Origin: Orthonyx spaldingii
Lineage: Eukaryota; Chordata; Aves; Passeriformes; Orthonychidae
Assembly: GCA_013397795.1 (NCBI GenBank)
Contig: VZTJ01004775.1
Span: 248,001 to 312,000, forward strand
DNA: 64,000 bases
Direction of reading: 5' to 3'
Made by a program: the position numbers and the translations under genes. The notes under the pieces are model-generated. The model did not search any database, was not told the DNA's origin, and worked only from the letters and a program-made list of their open reading frames with translations. Position 1 is the stretch's first letter. Every line of letters begins with the position of its first letter. Below, in pieces: positions 25,526 through 39,760 of this stretch.

Positions 25526-25993
25526 TGTCATGGTTTAGAAATGGTACTTCCCAATTTAGTGCTTCCACAGAAACTCTCCAAACCAAGCTGCTGCTCACTT
25601 GCTCACTCCCCCCTTTCCCCTCTTCCTCTCCCCTTCAGGAGCCTAGAGAGGAGGACTGGAGGCACAAAGGATAAAGATCACAGGCTGAGATAAGGACAAT
25701 TTACTGGAAATAGCAATGAGATAAGAAAATGAACAGTAACAGCAAAAATACTGATAGTGAAGTGTACAAGATGGACAAATGAGTCACATATGGTGGTTTG
25801 GAATGGGTGTTACCCGCTCCCTCCTCCTCATTTACTCAACCAGAAGGACCCCTTTTCCCTTGCTCTGCCCCCGACAATGATGTGTGAGAGAGTGAACAAT
25901 ACTTCTCTGAAAAGAAGGTGTAAACACCAATCCAGGCTGTATGTTGATGACTCTTGCTCAGTTTTGAGAGGTGGTGGAGAATATATACGCTGG
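25526..25993 (+). mobile_element. Decayed solo LTR, family A (ERVL-like), copy 1
   Basis: The copy opens with tgtcatggtttagaaatgg, a start typical of avian endogenous-retrovirus LTRs. It shares long colinear words with the LTRs at 51902 and 57942: ggaggcacaaa(a)ggata/taaagatcac, gataagaaaatgaacagta, and gacaatgatgtg next to a CCC-rich block. After about 25885 it carries about 80 bp not seen in the other copies, and then resumes with gaggtggtggagaata. The expected 3' terminus (…ggaaca/gaaccaggaca) is missing. The pentamer AAGTC lies directly before the element (25521-25525) and again at 25994-25998; if this is the target duplication, the terminal bases of the LTR have been lost. LTRs of this kind supply retroviral promoter and polyadenylation signals; no internal retroviral region is attached. 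Confidence 0.75.
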
Positions 25994-25998
25994 AAGTC

Positions 25999-28900
25999 TA
26001 TATATGCCTCATATTTCTAATTGTGTTTGTTCTTATTTCTCAAAATATCCTTTCTTCCAGGGCAGGGAGCAGGCCTAACAGCAAGAAGCTGAGGAGTAAG
26101 CTTTCAGTTCAGCTTCCTGCACTGTACATGTTCTATGAATAAATAAGATTTCACTGCTTTAGGCTGACAACTTTCATTGATTGAATTTATTTGAGACTGG
26201 TCCTAGTGTTTGGATTTTGGTTTTGTTAAGATCTGTAGAAGAGATGATGTTGAAGGGAAATGTTATGAAACAGAACCTGAACTTATTTTTGAGGCTTGGT
26301 CTTTCCCTCCTTCAATTAGCACAGATGGGGTGTGGCACTAAGCAGATAATCCCCCCCTTCGGCAGCACAGCTGAATGCTATTAATCTTTCAAATTGTCTT
26401 TAATTTAACACTCTTGTTGGGCAGCTTTGCATATGCTTCATTAGTAACTAAATGCATCACTAGTGGAAGAAAAGAATAGTTTTCTTTCCTTAGCAAAGAG
26501 AATTACTCCTTGAGAAAAATGTGAAGTTGTGATGATGTTGATTCATGCACCACCTGAGGTATGAAATGCAAGAAACTTCCTGGAATTTTTTTTTTCATCT
26601 TTACTAACCCTTTAAAAAACATTAGTAGCTAACTCAAATGACTGGTGGCTTAAGAGTACTGAATGGGATAAATTTGTAATCTGTCTAGGTCTTGTTAATG
26701 GTTTGGCTGTTGCAGGAGAAGGAGCCAGTCTGGTGTACTCATGTGTACCAGAGAAGTTCCTCTTGCTTGCAGGCACATGTGCGTCTGGAAAATGGCTCTG
26801 AACAATAAGCGTAGAGTAGCTGTAGTTAAGTACAAACTGCTCCATAGTATTTGTTCCTTCTCATTCACCTTTGTCCTTTTCTTCTTCTCTCTTTTCATAT
26901 GTAGTATAGTGTTTGAGCCAAATTTCAAGTTCAGTAAGTACTCTGATGTATCTCAGTGCTGTTAATATGCTAAAAATGATGTCTGTAAAGGCATCCTGTT
27001 GAATGTGTAAGCCAGTGTTTGGTGTTCAGTTCTGACAGGTTTCTGGATGTACCATAAGAACTAGTTATTCTTGAAGAATAGTTCATTACAGTCTGATTTT
27101 CCTCAGAGTTTTTTGTTTGTTTTCTTTATTGTACTGAATCTCATGTCTGCTGAGACTGGCTCAAAGAGTTAGACTTGTCCAATGTTATAAATGGACTTTT
27201 AAGATGAAAGGTTCTTCGTAAGAAATTTCCCAGATCTGAGGTCTTTACCACAGCTGTTCTGCAAAATGTGGGTCTGATTTCCTTGTACTATAAAGCATTT
27301 TTTATTCCTTCAGCTTTTAAAAAAATATTCTCAATATGAACAAACAAAATTCCTCTCCATGGTCTCTTACTTGCTTGAGTGGCATCAGTAGCTTCAGACT
27401 CAATAACATCTTAAACCTGTTATTTATTTTATAGTTTAGACTAAGGGACTAGGATTATATTAAAATTTTCACCAAAAATGGAAGCAAGAACCGAAAATAA
27501 TACAGATGCAAATGTAGCTAACCTTTTTGTTGGAATTTCCTGATTTTGAAAGTGGTTTACCAGACTTGGATCAGATTTTGAAACATTTATGCCTCTGTAT
27601 AACTTTGTATATACACGGATAACATTAGTCACTAGATAAATGTCTGCAGGAACATAACAGTGTGTTCACTTTATTTTTTCTTTTTCTTTTAATTTTCTAG
27701 ATTTTCCGTAAGAAAAAAGAAATGCTTGAAAATTCTCATAAAAGTACTCCAACTAGGATTACCAAGGCCGAGGGAGGTCAGTAGATGGGAACTTCCCTGA
27801 GACCCATTAATGATGAGGAGACAAAAAATTTACCATGGATATATGGCACGATTGTCCTGCTCTTCCCTTGCTCCTCACTTATTTCTTGCCAAGCCCTGCA
27901 TAGTTGGATATGGGAGACTAAAAGTCCACAGGATGAATTTTATGGGGGGAGAGGAGGACTTCGGGCATGGAAAGTGTTAAGTGGAAATATGTTTATCCAC
28001 AGGTTGGTGTTTGTATAGCGTGGGAAGATGGAAAGTTCATTTTAGTGTAATTGAGAGACCTGGATTATTTTGGAAAAGGTTACTATTTGCTCTTGTGATG
28101 AAAACAAAAGTCTACTATCTTCTCTCAAATGGGCTTATCAATTTTCATCAGTTTTGCTAAGAAATTTTGAGAAAAATTAATCCCTCTCCTGTTTCCAAAA
28201 AGGAATCTCTCTTGTAAAGACTGGATCATTTGAAGAAGCTGACGAAAACTGAAAGGTTTTACAATTATTTTCATTATGTGCAGCAAAACATGTATCACAG
28301 ACCTGACTTTTCCAGTACTGCAAAATGTATTTTGTGACTTTCCTTTGTCTCAAGACTTCCTTTAACCCAGTTCTTCCAAACACTGGAAGATCTCTCCCCT
28401 CTCACAGCGAGAATTCTGTAGTAAGGTCCAGTCTCCTTTTCTTTGCAGCTGCTGAAGCTGTTCTTTGCTCTGAGATCCTCAGATCTCAGAATGACCCTCT
28501 GGGACGAATAGTAGCAGGTGTTAATTGGAACAATCTTTTGGCTGCTATGATGCACTCTAGGGACAAGCTGGGGTTTAAAAGCCATATGTACGTGTGCCAG
28601 ATCTGAACAGTTAAAGCAGAAAGTTTGATGTTTTACATTTCAGGCTTTGTTGTGTTTTCCCCTTGTACTGATTTTTAATTGTACAAGTGGAATTTGTTTT
28701 AACAGGGATCCTGGGCAGGAGCCATGGTGCTCGTTCACATCAGGGTACTGCAAATAACAGTAGGAATAAGAAATAGTTTTTCTCCTTTATTAAAGCTACT
28801 AAAAAAAATAAAGCCATCTTTATGTATTTAGAATCAATCTGCATTTGTGCCTTTTCAGCATAGTTTGGATAAAATGGGATTCACTTAGCCACTTTTTCAA

Positions 28901-31900
28901 AGATATGATTTATTCTTGATTCATTATGATTGCATGGGTAGTTAGTACACAGCCATTAGAAAAAGTCATCCAAATTTCAGTATATTTCATCATACTCTCA
29001 GTACTACCTTACTTGATTGTACTTTCTCTTCTTGAATAATGAGAACTTGGTACTTGAGTTTGGCCATCCAGCATTTTTGTTTTCTCATAGAGGCACAAAG
29101 GGATGTGTCTAGTATTCCATCCTATAAAGATTGGGTTTTGACTTGTTTTTGGACTCTGGCAGGAGATCTTCTGATGGAATGAACTGTGTTTAAATATGGA
29201 AGTCTGGGATTGCCTCTTCTACCTCTAAGCAAAATCTTTTAGACTAAATGTCACTGTGAAGCCTAACCTGTGAAGTAGGCAATGAGATGGCCAGTGTTGG
29301 AGACTTTTACACCCATAGGATTTCTATCAGTCTAGGAATCTGATAAGAATCTGTTATTACTCTAAGGAACAACTACATAGAGTAGTAGTGATTGTATTCA
29401 TTTTCTATGAAAAAGGTTTTTAACAACTAAACGAAATAAATCAAAAAAGTAAAGCTTGAATTTTAAAAGCATTTTGTCAAGCTTTTAAAAGTTTGATAAT
29501 CAACAATTTTTCACTAGAGAGCTTTATGAAAATTTTTATATTTGTGTATTTTGGGAGTCTTTGGGGGTTTTTTAAGCAAAACACAGAAAATGCTGATAAA
29601 AAAGACTACTTTTTGTGGAAATTTCATTTCAGTGGCACTTTTTTTTATGCTGTCATTTCTCTTTTAATCTGCATTTACTGTAAGCATAAATTCACCATTT
29701 TGGATGCTTTGCATTGTTTTTTCCCTCCACAGATATAAACGACCAAATAAGAGCAAGAACTGTTTTCTTCTACAGTGATTTTCCTGCTTTTTGAAAAAAC
29801 AGCATTTTCCTATTGCGTAGTTCAGGATAGGAGTATCAGGCTGTACTGGAGTTCAACAGCACATTCAATACAGCAGCAGACAGCAAAGAAAAGGAAGTAA
29901 ATCTGCACAGTTTTAAGATTACTTCAATCTTAACCCGCCCCACCTTTTTAAATTTCTTTTCTGTCCGTTTACCATGTGTGCCAGCTTTTCTGATGGAGTT
30001 TGTATGGTTGAGTACTCTAAAGATCTCACAATGAACCGTAAGCAAACTTTTTCTAAGCCTTTGTAATGTCCACAACTTTTGATCGTGTCTTAGAAGAAAC
30101 AGTTGTGACCATTTGATGATAAATCATTTACTGGCATGCAAGGGTCCACTGGGCTTTGCTCCCACTCTTTCATCTTCAGAAACTTTCTGCACAGAAATAT
30201 TTCTTTCTCACTAGAAGTTCAGTGCCTTTGGTGGCATTTTTCTTTTATTCTTTTTCTTTTTTTCTCCCCCTTGTAACAAATATGTTGCTGAGTTGATGTT
30301 GTAGATTGCAGGGACAGAGAGATAAAAATGCTTGAAGCTGTGTGGATTTGCAGGCTCTGACCTGTAAAGAGGCAAAAATGACTTTATTGTCACTGGGCTT
30401 ACAAAGTCTTGGCATCAGGCTACCTCTCTGACTTTGCCCATCCCATCCTGTTCCCTTTTCCAAGGTGAACTTTGATTTGCAGAATTGGAGTACCTCATAA
30501 TTGAAGAACAAAACCAGCCTTTCAATCATTGCACCATTTACATTTGCTAAGTTATGCTAAGCTAGCACGCAATTTTTTTTTTTTTACTTTTAATGCATGC
30601 TATGAGCTCATGATTCTCATAAGTCCTGAGATATTCAGGAAATAAAATCCCCAGGGACCAGGGGTGGCCTATGATTTACGATAAATTTTCATGGGTCATG
30701 TACTTGTTAATCTTGAGGAGGTCATTTCTGCAGGTTTCTGTTGAAGACCACTATGAGCCTGAGCCATGAGTAAGGATAAATAGATCTGATAGGCAAAGAG
30801 ACTAGAGACTGGTCTCCCTTTCATTCCCTTTTTACTGCTGCTGTGTTAAAAGGAGTTTGGGAAGCAGTCATGTTTCCCTAGCACAGTGATCCTTTCTGTG
30901 TACGCTTCCCATGTTAGATGTTTTCCTGCATCATACTTTATACCAACCTTATACAAGGAGATTGCAGCAGGGGAGAGGGAACAGGGGACCTGACTGGGGT
31001 GTGTTTGCAGCAAGTCCTGACCAATATGGGACTTTGGTGAAGCAGCTGGTATAGATTAGTAGAGCCCTTGGATTGCTTTCATCTATGGAAGGGCAGGGCT
31101 GGTGAAAAACTGCCCCCGGGATAGGAGAAATGCATTGGTTTTTCATGGATCTCATCCTCAGCCTCCTCCTTAGTTACATCTAATGAACAATGGTACAGCT
31201 GAGAATGTGGCCACACACAGTTTGGAGAGTTTCTTTTTGTAACTAGATCTTGGGAAAGATTTCCCTTCAGTGGAGAATTTCATGGATTGCCTTTGTGAGA
31301 GATGTGAAAATAAACAAATAAACCACGTCCTGCAGTTGGAATCTTTCAGACACCATGAAATGAATTTGATTTCCCTGTCTGACGGTATACCAGGGGCATT
31401 GCTTGTAACAGATACTCTAATGGAATCTGAGCACATTTAGGCGTGGTTCTTCCAGTCAAGTATCTGGAATGAAAGTATATACTAAATATGATATGTTATT
31501 TATCTATATTTTTAATATATTTCAAATTTTTATGCATATGTATATATGAAAAATATTTGTTAAATTAATAAGAATTTGGCCACCAGAGCTAATTTAGTGT
31601 CCTATGGCATCTGTTTTTAGGAGATTACCAGCTGTTTATCATCTACTGACCACAATAACTGCAACTGCTCTGACCTCAGTGTATTTCCCACAGCTTTTCT
31701 GAACTGGTTGAGCCAGTTCTGCAATACTGAAATGGCACTGACAGATATTATTACTTGATTATTACACTTTGTTCAGGCATAGCAAGTTTGCATATTTGTA
31801 TTTCTTTTACATTATTAGCAAGAATTTATTTATGATAATTTAATTTGGTGTCCATCCCTTAAGTTTCTTTAGAATAACTTTGCCAGCTGGTCTGATACTA

Positions 31901-34900
31901 CAAATGTAGTATTTTCTTTAACATGTATAGTATAGAATTGCATACCCCCACTCCCAGGTGTGACAAAATACTTATGTCCAGAGAAGATGCACAAAAGAAC
32001 AAATACAATGTTTAAAATATTTACTAAATATGATTAGTGCCAAATATTACTTCCTCTTTTGCAGTCATGAAGGTTTTCTAGTCCAATAAAATGCCCTTAA
32101 TAATAAGAGAGGAAAAAGAGGAAGACAGAGATTTGGGTATGTGTAGGAAAGTTAAGCATAACAATCCATGGGGTTAACTCTCAGCTTTGCCCCAAGGCCC
32201 TTCAGCTTTTTATGTTACATTTCTCTCTCTGTTGAACTGGCACACAGGGGTTTTATGTAACCTGTCAATAACCAGCAATATAGGGCTATGGAGTAGAAAG
32301 CATTAAAGAAAATCACATGATGCATGTATTTGAAAAGAAGAAGGACACAAAGAGGTGAGGTTTCATGAGAAGGACCAGAAGCCAAAAGGGGGTACAGTGA
32401 ACACATGTGCTTATTTTTGAAGTCCACAGAACAGAACATCTCTGCCAAGCATCAGAAATGCTCCAGAGACAAGAGACTGGGTGTCACCACTCAGGTGATA
32501 GTAGGGAATAAAGTGTAGGATTACTTCTTTCAGCATCCATGTCCCATTGGATCAGTTTATGTAATTTCAAGTAAGAGCATACAAGTGCATCACAGATGAC
32601 TGAATGCCGGTGCAGAGCTATATTACCTTTTCCTGTTCATGTATACCCAAGTCTGGTCACATCTCTTTCCAGAGTGAAAAAAACCCAGCCAGAAACAACA
32701 ACATTAAGTCATGCACAGCCTTTGCAGGATGTCTGGAAGAGCTTGTAGATATGGTTTGACCTTCATCTGTTTTCCATGGCTTGATATAAAGCATGATTTT
32801 CCAATACTTTCTCATTTTAATTTGTGGTCAGGCCAGCAAAAAGACTACACCTTCAACTTCCTGCTTTAAAATTATTATGTTTTAATGTTTGGAAGGTGAT
32901 GTAATGTGGAGAACTCAGGTTGAGAACTCAGCAACTTGCAAATCATGGAATGTATAAATGAAATACTGAGTTCAGAAGTGACTGGGGAGTACCAGACAAT
33001 ATGAAAGGATTAGGTTGTCCATTTGCAAACACGTGCATATACACTAGCACTAAGCATGAACTTCAGTGAAACAGTTTTATAATAATAAACTAATTTACCT
33101 CTACTGCAGTTTGCTGCTATCTAGTCTTAAAGCTGTTGCTGGGAAAATTCAATCACCACTGTGGTTTAAAATTTTCATGCACATGGTAAAAACTAATCTT
33201 GCATCTACAGGTAGCTACAAATAAATCACATGTGCTGTAATTCATTCTCTTGCTGACATACTAGTGTTCTGACTGGTTTTGAATGGCTGAGGAGTCCCTT
33301 TCTAATGTTTTTAGATTACATGATGAGAGATGGTAGCCTCTCCCTGACAATTCTGCTGTTTTCTATGACCATGTTAGAGCTGGTCTCCAAAAAGATGCCC
33401 AAACTGAGGCCTTAATAAAGCCTAAGTGTGACTGCACTACTCTTTTAGAAGTTAATGTCACATCTCAAAGAAACGCTGAAAGGGGAAGACCTTCAGGAAG
33501 GGGGTGTGCTCTTGCTGTTCTTAATACTTTGAGCAGCACAAACGCAGTGACGTACCCAGTATGTCTCCTCCACGGTTCTGATAGAGACTGAAACACTAAG
33601 AACTGCTTCCTAAATGATGTCCACGTTGCAGCCACTCTCCTGTTTTCTCCTCTTTTGATTTAACCTCGTGGACTGCATCTACTTCTCCAGTATGGGAGCT
33701 GTTGAATGTTTGAGGCAAAACCCTTTAAAATCAGTGTGAGTCGTTTTTCTGGCTCTTATCAGACTTTCTGTTCTTTGGTGTTATGGTAATGTATGACCCT
33801 CAGTTGACTTGTAATTATACACTTGAGGAACAAAAAGAGTGATAGAATGAAGCTGATGTTTCATTCCAGTAATAAACTGACTGAATAGAGGAGGATTTAC
33901 TGCAGCTGGCCAGGGCTAATGGCTGTGAGTATTGCGGTGGCTGAGAGTTCCCTCTCAGAAGAGAGGAAATTCTGAGGAAAAACTGACTCCACCAAGTCCA
34001 AAACATAGTTACTAGTGGGAATTAAAGGGACCACGTGATCCAAGGATGTCTGTCTCTGGGCTGGGAATGCTTCCAGACAAGAGATGAGGAGCCAACTTAT
34101 TGGAAGTTTGGGTCAGGACACACAAGCTGCTGCTGAAAGGGCCTGTCTACAGTTGTCTTCTGCACATCCAAACAGGGAATCTCCTCTAAGAGAGAGTGGG
34201 GTTTCCCCCCCATTATATTTTCCCATTGCTGGTCTTCCAATTCTTTGATGAAGTGAGCAAAATGGGGACCTACTTACATGCAATGACCAGTTTAATCCCT
34301 TCCAGATGCTGGGAATTCCCACTGAAAATTCCCTACAGCATGAGTGCTGTGTCCCTCCTCTTCCAGCATGCTGTGATCCCTTTATTTGTATAGAAGGCTG
34401 GAGTAACTTAAAAACTGCCTTGAAACTTAATAAACCAACATTAAGTGCATAATCCTCTGGTCTTCACCTTCATCCCCTGTATGTTCTCTATAATCAACAG
34501 TGATTATACAGCAGTGCCTGTTTTTCCCTACAGGTGAAAATCTTAGCTATGCTGAGGCTGTAAACTTTCCTTGTAGATCTTGAGGTAAATTAATGTGTTT
34601 GACATGTCTGTCCGTTAATATTTATGTTGCAGTATCACCTAGAGTGACAGATCTTGTCTGAGATACACAAAAGAGAAAGCCTGAGTGCTTACACATTTAC
34701 AAGTCCTATAACTATTTCTGTGTTTATTGTAGCTTTGCTTTTGTTCTATCTCAGATCAAAACATAGCATATTAAAACAGAAGAATCACCCTATCAGTTTC
34801 TTTTGTGAAGGGTAGAGGAGTAAGAGACAAAAAGGCACATGTGTGCACATACATAAGCATATAGGCATGAATACCCATGTACCTTGGTACACAAATACAT

Positions 34901-37900
34901 TGAATATGTGAGAATTTAAGAACACCAAATATTCTATAAAGCATGTCTGTTCTCCACGCGGTACTATATCTAGGAAGCACATGAATAGTTGAAGTATAGA
35001 AATCTCCTCCAGGTGACTTGTTGTTCCTTTGGTACTTTTATATAAACAAATAGCCCTGACAATTGTGGATGTGTATCATTAATGAATAGACATAGGTTTT
35101 TTTCACTGCCTGAATCTGAGAAAAATGAACACTTGGATGATGACAGCTTGCATGATTCAGATAAAATTCAGAAATTCTACTTTGATTTTGGAATGTTAGC
35201 TTTCACTGAAAATAGCACTAGGTTATAGTTCTTTGCCATCCTCAGAATTTCCCATAAAAAAGAATCTTGCTTAAAGCCAAATGTAACTCTTATGAAATAC
35301 CAGAGATTAATTTGGCTCATCATGCTATACGCAATTGCTGTTATATGGATTTTTATTCTGATTTCTTCCTCTACAATTGTTTTGGGGTTGGACTTTGTTC
35401 TTGGACACGCTCTGTTTATTATTGTATTGTTACAATTCAGCTGTAGTTACCCTCTTAAAACTGCTTTTATTTCTGATTCTCATGGATTTAATTCAGAAAA
35501 AAGTATGCTTGGTAAAGTATGATGAATTTTGTCACTAAATTTATTAGATATTGACCATATATGACAATAATGTTGTGAAATAATTAAAAAATGTTACATG
35601 CAATATAAAAATTAACTTCAGAGCAAAGTGAAAACACAGTCTCTATAGTTACATAACTCTGGATACATTTGCTTTTAGAAAACTCAATAAGAAATCTGAC
35701 TTGTGCCTCTATTTAGAGTTCATTAACTGTTCATATTTAATTCTACCCATGTGGTGGTTCCTTGTTTTTATATTTAACATTAATACTTTAATTGCTAATA
35801 GTGGAACAGCAAAGAGCTACTACAGCCTGATTATTCTCATTAGAATTTGTCTTCTGTGCAGTAATTATTAATTTTAAACCTGAAAGAAGAAAAAAAATTC
35901 GTGTAGGGAAGCAGCACACTTCTTCGAATCCAGTAAGGCAATTCCTTCCTTTTCATAGAAAATCTTCTGACTGATAGACCTACTGAAGAAGAAACAAATG
36001 CCTCTATCAAAGTCTTCCTCAGATTTCCCTGCTTTCCTCAGTTGTTACCATCAGTTGTGAGAAGAAGTCATTTAGATAGATAGAGTTGGCACTCATTCTG
36101 TCAGGGCAGAATTTGTTTTTTCATTTTGGACAATGACCCTCTGTTGGAGAGACAATTAGAGTAAACATTTTATCATCCCAGTGGACTGTCTTTCACATTG
36201 TCTTGTGGAATGATGTTGCTTCAGTTTTTTATAGAACATATTTGGAAATTCCAAGTACCTTTTGTTTCCCATTTTGCTGCTAATACCTGCAGAATTGACA
36301 TGCACTGTATTTTTTCACAGAACTATTTACTTTTGTTTTGCCATTGACCTAATCTAAAAAAAAAATATATATATTTTTAAACTGAAAGTGAATGGAAGGT
36401 TTAACGGCTTAGAAAAACCAGCATTTCATTTTCTGTTTGATACTTTGTGCTTAGTCCATTCTGTGTAATTTTCATTCCCCACATCATCAGCAAATACACA
36501 GCATATCTCCACATGAGAGCTTCTTCTTGAGACCTGTCCTGCACGCATTTTTGCTTTGTTTTTGTTTTTTTTTTTAATTGATTACTCCCCACTGAGCAGG
36601 GCCATTTATGGCACAGAGGTAGCTAGTACAGGAGGGCAAAGTCTGCCTCCTGAGATATCAATGACCTGGGAATAGCATGGTCTAAGTATATTTTTAGGGC
36701 TTCAACCTTCCTCTAAAGATAGAACACTTTCTCTATCAGTTAGAGAGACCGAATAGCTGCATCTGCTCCTAATCAGGCAGGTGATAATGGCCCTGTCATT
36801 GCATAGCATTTTCTCCTTTCCTTAACTTTCATTTTTCAATTCTGCTTGCCACTGCTTGAAAGAAAAGGCAATTATGTGATGCAATTTGAGGTAGGCAAGG
36901 GACACCTGTCTCTAGTTTGATGTCCTTGCAGTACTTCATAATGGAAGATATAGGCAGTTCATTACAAAATCTAAATTAATGCTTTGTCTGGAAATATGCT
37001 GGGAGGATGTATGAAACTGAACAATGAAATGACAGTCTTTAGGAAATACCATTTAAAGACTTCTGGCCTCTTGTTTGGACTCTCTTAATGCTATATAAGC
37101 ACCATTAATTGCAGACTAGCAAGTAGATTGCACTCACTGTAGTGGTACAAGCTCACAGGAGTAGGTAGGTCAGTCTACTGATGTTCCTGAGCATGCAAAT
37201 ACTGTGTTACTGTGTTGCTGAACTCCAGCTCCACTCAGGGCTTTGTTTGGTTTGGAGCTGCTAGGTCAGAAAAGTGCACCTATTTAGGGGATGTATATTG
37301 TGCTAGATATACTGAGGGGAATAAAGAGAAAAGCATACCTCAATTTACATCTACCTAGAATTGATTGGAAATACTTCTGGAACTGAACTGTAGCACTAAA
37401 TATGAGAAGACAGATTCAGATTTTCAGCACATGCTCTGTGTAACCACACTGAAAGCAATTTCCCTAGATTTGCAAGAAATGACTCAAGTAAAAAGCTGGG
37501 TTGTTATCATTTAAAAATGTTCAGAGAGTTGATCTATAATGTCACTTATCTACCATGCTCGAACACTAACAGTAACGAGAAAATTATTTTAATGGTGAAA
37601 TATTATAATTTTATCATAATTTATTTCCTGAATCTGGTTCATTGTGTTTCTGCCTAGTATGTTTTTCAGTGTAATAGACAAAGTTAAACTTGGCCTAAAG
37701 TGCCTGCAGAAGACCAAAAAGTGAAAATAAACAACAGAGATGGTAGTTTTATAGTTCTTTATACTTGGGTTTTATTCAAACTGACATAAGTGTTGGAGTT
37801 CAGACTCAGTGGCTGTTTAACGCAGTCTGATACTTTTAAATTCAGTATTTGTCAAAGTTACACTGCAGAATTGTTGCATAATTTCACTTTTTCATTATTA

Positions 37901-39624
37901 ATATAAATTGATTATGAAACCTTTTAACATCAAATATAATTCCGCTGTTTATCCTCCTCTTTGAAAGATAAGCAATATAGTACTCCCTTCCTCACTTACA
38001 TGCTAGAGAAGATGTGAGCACCAGTGCTGAAAAGCATCCTATAGCAAACAGAGTTGCTGTTATCTTTTCAGGGTCCACCTAAGGAGGTGGATAAGTTTGC
38101 AGCAGTGAGAGTTATGTATCAGAAAGGTTTGTCTAAAACAATCAGTGAAAATCTCCAAAGTAACTTAAAGCTGGGAAAATTCTCACTTGTTAGGGCATGT
38201 AGTCCACCCTGGTTTTCTGTGTACATTCAGGGAGCAAACACGGGAAAGATTTAGCATGAAAACAAAATATCCCAAAGAGCTATGTGCTTGTCTTTTGTTT
38301 CCACAAGAAAAGAAGACAAGAGTTTGAGGAGGTCCCACCCTTAAACAAGATTGAGAACTAGACCTCATTTTAAAGATTATTTGGCAAAAGAAACACAGAC
38401 AGGAAAGTTTCCCGCACTAGTTTGTTTGAAGGGTGACCTTTATCTTTCTCCAAATGAAAAGGAAAACTCTTCCTACGCTGCATGGCTTCCAGTGAGGTTA
38501 CTCAATTGCATCATGATGAGAAGATGTTATATATCAACATCTGTTTCTACTGTGTCCTTTTCCCATATGTGTGTTCCATGTTAAGAATTTTCTTTTCTTT
38601 GTCCCATTTTTGCTCCTTCTTAATAACTTTTTTTTAAAAATTATATCTCATCTGTCCTCTCACTGCCCAGAAGTGTGACAGTGAGAAGAAAGTTATATGC
38701 ACAAGAAAGGAATGAAGATGCTTTTGTTTTTTTCCTAGTTTCATAATATTTTGCAATTTAATGAGTTATCTCTGCTGCAAGGGACGTCTATGATGATTTT
38801 GCCAAACTGTAGCTGTTGTAATGGACTCTAAATTAAATGAATTTCAAAATTGGCACAGAAAGCACAGCTTTACATGTGTGCCTCCTAGGAATGGGTCAGA
38901 GAAGGATTTTTTAGATGCAGTTGGTTAGAATGTTGGCTAGGAAAACATTAACTGTCCATTAAGAATGAATAAACTTTTAGTATAAAGTAGCATGCCAAAT
39001 TCAAGTCCAAAACGTGATCTTTTTCCTGCATTCTCTCTCTTAATCTAGATTTTTAGTTAATTCTTATTTCCAGTAGCTGTTTCCCTTGGAAAACATTGTG
39101 CTTGCAAAAGTTCTATTTGTGTAAAGAGCTCTGATTTCAGCTATTATTTCTGATAGTTGACTAGGACATAAAATTCTCAAAGTTAAACATACCATGTAGA
39201 ACACAAGCACAGCATATACAATTTGAAACCAAGTCTTAAAAGATAACAACTTATGGGAAATATTGAAACTGATACTTAATGGTAATATCATTGTAATTAG
39301 TCCTTTGCGATGTCCTTTGCGATGCCTCTTAAAGGGATCTTAAGAGTGTAAGGACCTTTGCTGCACACTGGCTCTTCTTTACTGACAAAACTGCTCTCTG
39401 TGCAAGTGATTATTTTCTTAATTGTCATTTTGATACTTTTTCTTTCAGATCAGGTCCGTTTTTGCTCTTCATGTGAAGGCCTATACATCCTCTGCCTTTG
39501 CAACAACTTTTATAGAATCTGCTCTCTAATCATGACAAATTTCTGAATCTAGTTCTGGGGAGGCAGGGGAGAGAGATTTTTTTTATCTGAATCAGCAACG
39601 CTTTTCACTAGTATTGACACAAGA
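25999..39624. other. Unannotated AT-rich sequence, about 13.6 kb
   Basis: This is the longest stretch without a recognised repeat. No frame exceeds about 100 codons, none contains a domain I recognise, and I could not find consistent exon-like frames with flanking splice sites. Very AT-rich pockets lie at about 31480-31580 and 36355-36385. The parts at 35740-35890 and 36780-37130 combine TAAT/ATTA homeodomain-type cores with low-repeat, non-coding sequence, the sort of region where a conserved non-coding element might sit, but this cannot be tested from one sequence. A perfect 12-bp tandem duplication occurs at 39301-39324. Confidence 0.5.
39301..39324. repeat. Perfect 12-bp tandem duplication
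   Basis: The unit tcctttgcgatg occurs twice back to back with no differences. It is a simple slippage-type duplication. Confidence 0.95.
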
Positions 39625-39760
39625 AAGACCAGGACAGTAGTTGAGCACACTGTTACTTTGTTACCCTTTCTGGACAAGGGCTGTCCATCTGCTTGCATAG
39701 TGCACAGCCCAGTAAAGCCCTAATTTCAAGGGAGCCTTTTTGGCACTGAGTGATTAATAG
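39625..39760 (-). mobile_element. Ancient amniote interspersed repeat, copy on minus strand
   Basis: Read on the minus strand it gives gaaattagggctttactggg, then ctgtgcactatgcaagcag and gacagcccttgtccagaaag. The order and spacing match a repeat that is abundant in reptile genomes and that I recall as gaaatcagggccccattgtg...gctaggcgctgtac...gacagtccctgcccc. Divergence is high. A second copy on the plus strand lies at about 63.3 kb. I do not assign a family name, because I cannot separate the candidate ancient SINE and LINE families from memory. It is non-coding. Confidence 0.55.
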
